Shown here in pieces: positions 57,003 through 64,000 of a stretch of DNA of 64,000 bases (the first letter of the stretch is position 1; the number at the start of each line of letters is the position of its first letter). The stretch spans positions 154,001 to 218,000 of the forward strand of contig WPIO01000172.1 of assembly GCA_009760855.2 (NCBI GenBank), given 5' to 3'. Below the pieces are notes generated by a model, which had not been told where the DNA came from, made no database searches, and saw only the letters and a list, made by a program, of their open reading frames with translations. This DNA is from Cristatella mucedo (Eukaryota > Bryozoa > Phylactolaemata > Cristatellidae). The position numbers were made by a program, and so were the translations under genes.

Positions 57003-57180
57003 CCTTTGCAGCAAATGTAAAGCGCCTAGAAAGAGATTAAGTTCTCTGAGGGCGCTTCATCAAGTACATGAATATTATTATTATTATCTCTTTCTAGGAA
57101 CTTTGCATTTGCTGCAAGCAAGCTTAGTCGAATGTCCAAGTTCGTGGGCTCAAACCCGATGGGATGTGTGAAGCGCAAGG
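57003..57180. mobile_element. Opposed L2-A tails and SINE1 scrap
   Basis: A sense hairpin tail (57003-57082) is followed head-on by an antisense partial tail (57083-57115), then by a SINE1 B-box fragment (GTTCGTGGGCTCAAACCCG at 57142-57160). Confidence 0.65.
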
Positions 57181-57745
57181 TTGTGTACAGGCTGGACCAT
57201 TGCAATTCCCAGAGCTGGGTTATCGAAAAAGTCATTCATCCTCTGAAATTCATAATGAATATGCCTGAAAGGCTTGTAAATAAATCCCAGAAGTTCGGTT
57301 GTTCCTTTTTCTTTTGCAGAAGAAGTTGAGATATCTTCCACTTGATCAAATGATACAGAGCAAAAATCTTACGCTGAACCACAAGGCCCGCCATCGCTTA
57401 GCTCTTCCATACCTAGTTAAATTGCTGCACCAGGTTCAACCTCCTCGTGCCCTCAGGTCTTCTATTGACAATGAATTAGCTGCTCAAGTCCTCCACTTAA
57501 AGACCGTTAGCGATGTAAGAATGTGCTCTGCAGGTCCTAAACTGTGGAACTCACTTCCTCACTTCTTACGAAGCGACATCTTCTCTCCTGCTGCTGCCGA
57601 CATTCTGGAACATTCTTTCGAGCCGTCCAGAGCTACTACTTACGTGCGACTCACTTCCTTGATTGCCCTGCTGACTCAGCTATGCTTATCACTTTCCATG
57701 TTTGCGTGAGATGGTGTAGTTTGGCTACGCATGCGTACCGAAAAC
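57181..57745 (+). mobile_element. L2-B variant, C-terminal fragment
   Basis: Sense PLKFIMNMPERLVNKSQKF, LDQMIQSKNLTLNHKARHRL, AGPKLWNSLPHFLRSD; about two-thirds identical to L2-B by eye, an older subfamily. Confidence 0.75.
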
Positions 57746-57754
57746 CTGTTAGTA

Positions 57755-58535
57755 ATAATAATAATAATAATAATGCACTTGGTAAAGCGCCCTCAGAGAA
57801 CTCAATCTCTTCCTAGGCGCATTACATTTGCTGCAAAGGGAAACGCGATTGAGTTGTGTGTAATATCATGCTCGATAAACAAAATGAACAACATGGTAAG
57901 GCGTGACATGCACAGGGTCAGCATGCAAATGTGGTTAGTGGCAGCATGCACAGTGTCAGCACGCATAAGCACATGAAGGACGAATCACAGGGACCAGGGG
58001 ATTTTCTGATGCAAGTCTGGGTGTTCCAGGCTTTGGGAGAATACGAACTAAATGCACGGTCTCCAGAGGATTTGAGGTTTGTACGAGGTATTGGTAAACT
58101 GTTGGGTTCCGAAAAGCGGGTGGTACTATGCTTGGCCTGGTGGGGAGTAGATCTGAGAGATCGGCTGGAGCCAAAGAATGAAGTGACCTAAAAGTGAGCG
58201 GCAAAACCTTGAAGTCGATGCGTTTCCTGACTGGTAGCCAGTGCAGGTCGGCGAGAAGTGGTTTGATGTGGCAACTGCGAAGTGCACGACAGACAAGCCT
58301 AGCTGCAGAGTTGTGCATAAGCTGTAATCGCCTGATTGCCCATGCCAGTGGCCAGCACGTAGCGAGTTACAGAAGTCAAGTCGGGATGTCACAAATGCAT
58401 GGACCAACTTAGACGTGGTATCCTTATCTAAACAAGCCCGAATTTTAGCAATGTTAAGTAGCTGAAAGTAGGCAGATTTGACTGTGGAGCTGATGCTGTC
58501 GTCTAACGATAGGTCACTTTGGAACAGGTTAGGCT
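57755..58535 (-). mobile_element. L2-A copy, 3' half
   Basis: Antisense AAT repeat (57751-57773), hairpin, UTR and C-terminal RT; truncated at FQSDLSLDDSISS near 58530. Confidence 0.88.
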
Positions 58536-59547
58536 TGGAATGTACAAGAAAAGTTTTTCGCGAGACACCCACTAGTCTTATTTACTTTCGTCTGTAAGAG
58601 ACATACATGGTACCAGGCCCACCCTGAACACTTCAACGGTTGCAAGTAACTAGTGGCTATTTGCTATAAAAGCCGAAATGGCGTACTACCGCAATGGCAT
58701 ACTGCCATGCCTCGACATCTGCGTTGATGCCTGAAGGCAGGCAGCCAGCAGCGAACTAGAACGTTGGAGCTGTAGCTACAGACCGACGAGCGATTGGTTG
58801 CTGCGCATACAGCTCTTTCAGCAGTATCTCTCAGCCTTGTGGTGGTGCTTTGACCCTGGAACCTCATAGCAGTGAGCGCTTCGCTGTCAAGCACCAAGTT
58901 CATCGAGCGGTCGTACACGGGTAACTATTTATTATGACCGACCATCCATTGATAATGATCCGACGAACTTGGATAAGTATGGATTCTCAGTCTAACCGTT
59001 CCAATCAGTTTAGCCGTAAGAGATGCAGCATCAAGAATTGATAGCGACAAAACGGCTTCGCCGGGATTGTCATCAATATTTGCGGTACTGTTGTACCCAG
59101 GCTAGGTTCGGTTGGCTGGGACAGGACGGCGCTAATGTGGTAAGGGTAGTTGGCTAGGGTCTGACCTATGGCATGTGCGGCGACGAGGGGTCACCGGGGC
59201 TCTTGGGTAGAAGAAGTTGGCCTAGGAAGTCGTGGTATTGGAGGCTCCCGGTCTCGCCGAGTTATGCACCTGGAAGGTTGCAGGCGTGCTTCGGCGATGC
59301 GGCCACGCACACAAGGCGACAAGTACCCAAGGCCCAAGCGGAGTTGGATAGCGCGATCGTTGTTGAGACTGGTACATTCTTCGTTCCCCGTGTAGCGTGT
59401 TCGTGACCCCCCCCCCCCACGTGTTGGCGTCTTTCGGCGGAAGCTCTCGACTGTAGTAGTTGTCGACTCGGACAGTCCAGCACTCAGCCAGCCGGGTTTT
59501 GGACGGCGTACGCTCTACGTACTGTTGGATTTGGAGTCGGTACAACG
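58536..59547. other. GC-rich segment, unassigned
   Basis: Higher GC than its surroundings, with a 14-C run at 59407-59420. Overlapping frames on both strands (59168-59406 +, 59222-59674 -) have no domain and low-complexity composition. Possibly the leader or LTR region of an unrecognised element. Confidence 0.3.
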
Positions 59548-59922
59548 GCTGGATCTGTCTGCTGCCTTCGACACCATTTATTATGAGGTTCTGCTTGAAC
59601 GATTGAGACCAATGATCGGTCTGGCAGACGAAGCTTTGGCGTGATTTAAATCGTACTTGTCTGATCGAGTTCAATCCGTGTCGGGTGGTGGTCAGGTCTC
59701 ACAAACGTGAAGGGTCACCGTGGAGTCCCACAAGGGCCCACACTCGGCCCCTTGCTGTTCTCCATTTATACACAACCTCTGGGAAAAGTCATTTAAGGCC
59801 CATGGAATAGGATATCACTTCTATGCTGACGATACACAGTTGTATTTGCCATTCAAACCGTCGGAATCTGCTACAGCAACTCAGAAACTGAATGCTTGCC
59901 TTGCCGATATTCGATCCTGGAC
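59548..59922 (+). mobile_element. L2-B RT fragment
   Basis: LDLSAAFDTI (59553), SYLSDRVQSVSGGG, QGPTLGPLLFSIY, YHFYADDTQLYLPF, LADIRSW; cut off at the boundary of the AT-rich block. Confidence 0.85.
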
Positions 59923-59924
59923 GT

Positions 59925-60165
59925 TTGGTCTCTCTTTTTTTAACGAATTAGTATTTATGTTACAATATGAACAAATTATAATTGTATCATTACGCATAAG
60001 ACTGGAATCAAATTCTGTTTCATTCATATCTTCATCACAGATATCACAACGCATTTCATATTTTTGTTTTGGTCTTTTTAGTTTTTGATGACAGTAAGGA
60101 TGTCCTGATTCAAGGTATTCAGTTTCATTTAATGTATTTAAACATATATCACAAATTATTTCCAT
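59925..60165 (-). CDS. Double zinc-knuckle protein, 3'-truncated
   Basis: The likely start is the ATG at 60163-60165 (MEIICDICLNTL). About 80 residues hold two similar Cys-rich units: ICDICLNTLNETEY...HPYC and RCDICDEDMNETEF...IICSYC, each CxxC plus a later Cys/His pair, so probably two zinc-binding modules. Lys/Glu/Asn-rich and AT-rich like the rest of the block. The frame runs on into L2-B sequence (to 59881), so the true 3' end is lost at the junction. It is divergently paired with the integrase, starts about 10 bp apart. No family named. Confidence 0.5.
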
Positions 60166-60175
60166 TCTTTGTAGA

Positions 60176-61046
60176 ATGTCGTTTTTAACTCTAAATGAAA
60201 GAAAGAAAGAAGGTAAATTCAATCCTGACTCAGATTTAAGTCAAATATTCAAACCAAGACCTAAAAATATTCCACAAGGTTTCTTTAAAATTGTTGAACC
60301 TAATGAAAATCATCAAGCAGACATTTTATACATGCCTAATGATTCTGGATATAAATATGCACTGAGTGTTATTGATGTTGCTAGTAGGTATATAGATTCA
60401 AGACCACTTAAAACAAAGTCTTCTAAAGAAGTAACAAAAGCAATAATAGATATTTACAATAAAGGTCCTTTGAAATGGCCAAAGAAAAAGAAAGTTGACC
60501 CTGGATCAGAATTTAAAGGAGAGTTTGCTAAGGAAATGAAAAAAAATGAAACGCAAATTATTGAAGGTACTAGTAAAAAGAGTGTTGCATTAGTTGAAAG
60601 AATGCATAGAGCAGTTGCTGAGAGAGCATTGCACAGTATGAAAAAGAAATAGAAAGTATCAATAAAGAAGAATATACTAGGTACAGAGAGTGGATTTATA
60701 ATTTACCAAAGATTATTGACTATCTAAATAATAGTAGTACAAAAGCAACTTGTGAAAAACCGGTTAAAGCAATAATAAAAGAAAAAGAAAAACTAAAGAA
60801 ACCAAAATATCATAGAAAAGTAGGAGAACAAGAAAAGTTATTAGAACTTGGAACAACTTTTAGATATATTTTAGAACCAGGTGAAGGAGAAGATGAAAAA
60901 GAAGAAGAGCTACGGATGCGATATGGAGTTTAACAAAACATACTATTGTTAGAATAATGGTATTGCAAGAACAAGCTGTTAGATATTGGGTAAATGATGT
61001 TAAGAGAAGTTTTGTTAGAGAGGAGTTACAATTGATTAAGACTTAG
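60176..61046 (+). pseudogene. Polinton/virus-type integrase, frameshifted
   Basis: A DDE (rve) integrase of the kind carried by Polinton/Maverick elements and related DNA viruses; it would insert element DNA into the genome. The first frame (60176-60652) has NENHQADILYMPND with the first Asp, VDPGSEFKGEF with the second Asp about 60 residues on, and VALVERMHRA with the Glu about 35 residues later. The C-terminal part lies in two other frames after shifts near 60640 and 60905; the last contains RRATDAIWSL, close to a motif I associate with the chromo-like C-terminus of these integrases. The two shifts make it inactive as it stands. Confidence 0.75.
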
Positions 61047-61096
61047 TATCACTATATTTTCTAATGGATCAATTAATATTTCATTGACTTCTTTAG

Positions 61097-61402
61097 TTAT
61101 TTTATCAGGTTATGATTTGCTTGAAGAGTAGATATTTTCCCTCTATCAATTTGCGCTATTGTACTATCTATTGAGATTATAATTGTTGCTAAACTTCCTA
61201 AAACAGTTACTACATGAGAAAGATCCTCGTGATTTGGAATGTAAGTACTTGTTACTGTAATTGCAAGAGATAATAAAATATTTATAAATTGAAAACAATA
61301 TCTAATACGTATTAATTTAGTTAAGCAGCCTTTAATTCTATCATTGTCTAAAAGTATTTTGTTATATTTATCATTTGAATATTTACTTCGGAGGTCTGAC
61401 AT
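61097..61402 (-). CDS. Two-helix membrane protein, SLATT-like
   Basis: 101 codons, ATG start. Basic, Asn-rich N-terminus (about 36 residues), then two hydrophobic segments (FQFINILLSLAITVTSTYI and VVTVLGSLATIIISI) joined by a short polar loop, and a polar tail. The layout resembles SLATT-type two-TM proteins, but the similarity is by pattern only. Convergent with the integrase. Confidence 0.45.
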   Translation of the reverse strand: MSDLRSKYSNDKYNKILLDNDRIKGCLTKLIRIRYCFQFINILLSLAITVTSTYIPNHEDLSHVVTVLGSLATIIISIDSTIAQIDRGKISTLQANHNLIK

Positions 61403-61476
61403 TGCCCTATATTATTTTGAGAATAAAAATCGTTTTATCCTTAGCACAACTCCAAATAGTATGTAAATGAAGGGTA

Positions 61477-61484
61477 TGACGTCA
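61477..61484 (+). promoter_or_regulatory. Perfect CRE palindrome
   Basis: TGACGTCA, 73 bp upstream of the small ORF at 61557. Function inferred only. Confidence 0.3.
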
Positions 61485-61556
61485 GCTATTAAATTTAGAC
61501 CACTGGGAACGCCTGATAGATCGATCACATGAGTAGGAGTTATCTCCTTTTCCAAA

Positions 61557-61667
61557 ATGGCCTCCTGCGATGAAGTAGCGTTCGTGTATGAGGATTGTTA
61601 TTTTGAGGATGATCTAGCGGTTGTAGAAGAAGTACCAATATGTGAGTACTTTGGAATGTTACATTAA
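61557..61667 (+). CDS. Small acidic ORF, 36 aa
   Basis: ATG in a fair context (AAAATGG) and a strongly acidic product (DEVAFVYEDCYFEDD, VVEEVP). It lies in the GC-richer segment (61480-62260) inside the AT-rich block. No family; could be chance. Confidence 0.25.
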   Translation: MASCDEVAFVYEDCYFEDDLAVVEEVPICEYFGMLH

Positions 61668-61789
61668 GAGTTAGACATTGTAAACGAAAAAATTGACCAC
61701 ATCTTTGATGAGCTGAGTTGGATGCGAACCATCCAACAGCTTGACATCGATGGTGTCAATTCGTTCGTTATCGTCTCATTTACCTTTCT

Positions 61790-61945
61790 CGTTTAGTTCA
61801 AGTCGATGCCCAGAGGGTGACTTGTTCGATCCACTATCCTCGTCATTCTCGTTTAGTTCAAGTCGATGCCCAGAGGGTGACTTGTTCGATCGTCTATCCT
61901 GTATCTTACTTGGGAGCTCGTGTCGATGCCCAGCGGGTGACACAG
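61790..61945. repeat. 60-bp tandem repeat, three units
   Basis: GTCGATGCCCAGAGGGTGAC recurs at exactly 60-bp spacing (61803, 61863, 61923; the third reads CAGCGGG). Units 1 and 2 share TCTCGTTTAGTTCA and CTTGTTCGATC. On the minus strand it encodes SPSGHRLELNE repeats (72-codon frame, 61776-61994). Confidence 0.75.
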
Positions 61946-62159
61946 CTCGGGGTTTGGGGTTTTCATCATTTAATAAACTGTTTGTCAAATGCATGCTAAG
62001 TATTTTAGGATCCCACGATGAATCAACGCTTGGAAACGTAAGTATAAAGGTAAGTATTACAGCGCCGATGGGAAGGGAGGGGGACGGTGTAGGAATGGGG
62101 GGGGGGGAGTGGGTGTAGTGTAAAGTTCAGATTTGAATGGCACGCAGAGCCGGTAATCT

Positions 62160-62237
62160 TATTGGACCAATGGTTAACGCGCTTGCTTCAGGACTCAACA
62201 AGCACGGGATCGAATCGCAAAACGGACTAAACTTTTT
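62160..62237 (+). ncRNA. tRNA-like pol III unit or SINE head
   Basis: A-box TGGACCAATGG (62163-62173), B-box GGATCGAATC (62207-62216) and a T5 terminator (62233-62237) in the right order and spacing. The anticodon stem GCTTG/CAAGC closes a 13-base loop and the T stem does not pair, so not a functional tRNA. Confidence 0.4.
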
Positions 62238-62332
62238 CATTTTAAAGGGTTAAAGACACGCTAATCAACTTAAACAACTCTATGTTGTCCCTACATTTAT
62301 TTTTTAATTTCTTATAGCATTCTTTTTTAATT

Positions 62333-62797
62333 TTATAGTAAATTTCTTAGAATACAATCATCACACTTTCGTATATGTGAAGAAAATGCTACATTCTGTG
62401 TATCAAAATTAGAAAGATCCTCTCCGTAAAATTCAAAACCTTCTGGAATATTATATACTAGTATTTTCTTATCTTGTAAATCACTAAAATCTTGTCTTTG
62501 AAAAGAATTAACTAAAATATTTCTTGCAATATCAATAATTATTCCATTAATATTTAACCAAAATTGAAAAGTAGCAAGGTTCTCATCAGGATTAATACTA
62601 AATCCTTTATTTATTTTTACATTACATTTACCTTTCAATTAATCTCTAGCAAGTAAACAAGATACTAAACAAGAACCTGTAATTTCTTTTACATAAAACG
62701 CTTCTGCAACTGTTTCTAAAATTGTCTTAACTTCTGTATTAAAACTTTTGATGACGCATCATAATTTTCAATAAAATAAGAATTTAATCCTGACATT
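62333..62797 (-). pseudogene. Broken unknown gene of AT-rich block
   Basis: Starts at ATG 62795-62797, shifts frame near 62740, passes a TAA just before 62638 and continues open to 62333 (101 codons with FQFWLNINGIIIDIARNILV and KILVYNIPEGFEFYGEDL, then CDDCILRNLL). Looks like a small single-domain protein; not recognised. Broken twice. Confidence 0.4.
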
Positions 62798-62895
62798 ATA
62801 GTAAATACAATTTATTTTTAAAATGTTTTTTTTTATTAATTTCTAATAATCGAACTAAATTTAATAAACAAAATAACACAAATGACTTAATTTAG

Positions 62896-63162
62896 TGTTG
62901 CGAAATTTTTGCACGATACGATATCGGGGAATTTTTAGAAAACCGAAAGTGAAACCGAGGTTGGAGAACAATTTCGCGGTGTCGTATCGGGTAAAAATCC
63001 CACAACAGCGAAGCGTTCCAGTACCGCAGACGACAGAAGCGGACGAAAGTCTGCGGGAGGAGGGCAGTGACGCTTCCGCCGGCTCGGTGCGTGGTAGAAT
63101 AAACTGGTTGTGTTGCTCGTCGGCTGGTGTTTTTCGCAGTTCGCGACAGCAATCAAACTACA
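62896..63162. mobile_element. Candidate LTR, 267 bp
   Basis: Bounded by TGTTG...CTACA, with GTAGAATAAACTGG (poly(A)-signal-like on the + strand) near the right end. No matching second LTR or flanking duplication in the window. It neighbours a minus-strand gypsy integrase, whose 3' LTR would be expected about here, but the AATAAA suggests + orientation; orientation unresolved. Confidence 0.35.
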
Positions 63163-63179
63163 GGTTTGACTCTCATGCT

Positions 63180-63700
63180 CTCGAGGCGTAGCCTCACTTC
63201 GGCTGAGGAAGCTGCAGTCTCGAGCTCTGTCAGTCGTCTTGTTTATACTATCTCTCTCACTCTACCTCTCTCTGAACTCTTGACCTTGCCAGTAGCTGCT
63301 ATTTTCACGGATCCGCTCTTGACGTCTGTTCTCAGGCTTATTCACTTCCGCCTGCGATTTGTTAGATGGCTCCTGCGTCAGCTTGCCGTCCTTTCGTTAT
63401 TCGAGATGCAAGGCGTCGACCTCTGTATAATTAGAAGCACGGATCGGGCTGCCTCGCCGTAGATTTGACAGTTTTCACAGCTCTTTCCACTTCTCCGTTC
63501 GCTTGTGGAAAATGTGGGCTGGTCGTAACGTGCTTCAACCCGTATCGTCTCAGACTGCAATGACTCTGGTATGCCCCAGCGAGAAAACGTGGTCTGTAGT
63601 TCGGCTACCATTTTTTGGTCATCGATTTTGATAATGGAGTGATTTCCGTATATGTCGGGAGAAGTCTATTACAATCAGGTGTTGTCATCCCTGGCGTTAG
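63180..63700 (-). pseudogene. Ty3/gypsy integrase remnant
   Basis: Minus strand, three frames: VIDFSRHI (about 63670), [17 protein letters not shown] (63545-63595), and in the next frame [20 protein letters not shown] (63460-63520), the hallmark end of a gypsy rve domain with the catalytic Glu. The block with the second Asp (DNGPQF-type) is deleted between them. Further decayed sequence continues toward 63200. Confidence 0.75.
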
Positions 63701-64000
63701 TCAGAAAATGCTACAAGGAGAATCTTACGCGTAGCAAATTATAGGGGCGCGAGATATCGCTGCAAGCACTCACAAACGTGTCAGTAGCTCAATCGGCTTC
63801 CAGAGTCCGGCCTTTGCACCGGCTCAGTTACAAGAGTACAAGCCTACACCGGCAAAGATCCGGCTAGCTGAGTAACTACTTGGACTGTCGGAGTCAACGT
63901 CTACCCTGTTGAGAGATTCTGCCGAAAGAGACCGAGCACTCAGTACCAAGTTCCGGTCCTCGGGCCTCTGGGAACAGATCTCGGGCTTTGCCCTTCCAGG

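Noticed and set aside
59168-59674. Long GC-rich frames on both strands
   Set aside because: Low-complexity composition around a 14-C run; frames on both strands are expected from base composition.
62160-62237. Functional tRNA gene
   Set aside because: Anticodon loop of 13 bases and no T-stem pairing.
1-64000. CRISPR-like or operon-like organisation
   Set aside because: Short direct repeats are ATT tails or tandem duplications; no spacers, ribosome-binding sites or prokaryotic gene spacing.

Overview
The window reads as nuclear DNA of an invertebrate animal: AT-leaning intergenic sequence, small exons with GT-AG borders, tRNA-derived SINEs, and dozens of copies of APE-type non-LTR retrotransposons of the CR1/L2 superfamily. 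Nothing bacterial is visible and the species cannot be named from sequence alone. Most long reading frames belong to retrotransposons or are their shadows.

The host content I can support is a set of exons that all lie on the + strand. A large exon at 737-1749 encodes a TRIM-like piece (partial RING, B-box, coiled coil). Further exons at 4341-4468, (weak) 8698-8767, 21442-21608, 26600-26731, 45196-45241, 45483-45682, 46408-46475, 50605-50767 and 52240-52431 join with matching codon phase at every junction. Two pairs of them encode CARD-like death-fold domains, each split by a phase-0 intron at the equivalent place. Read as one gene it would be a RING/B-box/coiled-coil protein carrying two CARDs, spread over about 52 kb of repeat-filled introns. 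The second part (21442-52431) is the better supported.

The introns and flanks hold two main LINE families. 'L2-A' (and variants A2, A3) has an RT ending in a conserved 3' hairpin followed by (ATT)n. 'L2-B' has an endonuclease plus RT and ends in ATTAC-type repeats. Copies are mostly 5'-truncated, many down to the bare ~100-bp hairpin tail, and several are nested with short target-site duplications. One L2-A copy keeps a 564-codon RT frame (32390-34084, minus). A tRNA-derived SINE (SINE1) carries the same 3' hairpin as L2-A, which suggests it borrows the LINE machinery. Other repeats include two more tRNA-like SINE families, a ~0.8-kb unknown repeat present twice, a cluster of diverged tandem repeats at 15.8-18.2 kb, and Tc1 and Ty3/gypsy remnants.

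The right end (59.9-62.9 kb) differs: very AT-rich, densely coding on both strands, with a frameshifted Polinton/virus-type integrase, a double zinc-knuckle protein, a two-helix membrane protein and a broken unknown gene. A second possible virus-like remnant lies at 34.3-34.9 kb. Both are decayed as they stand.
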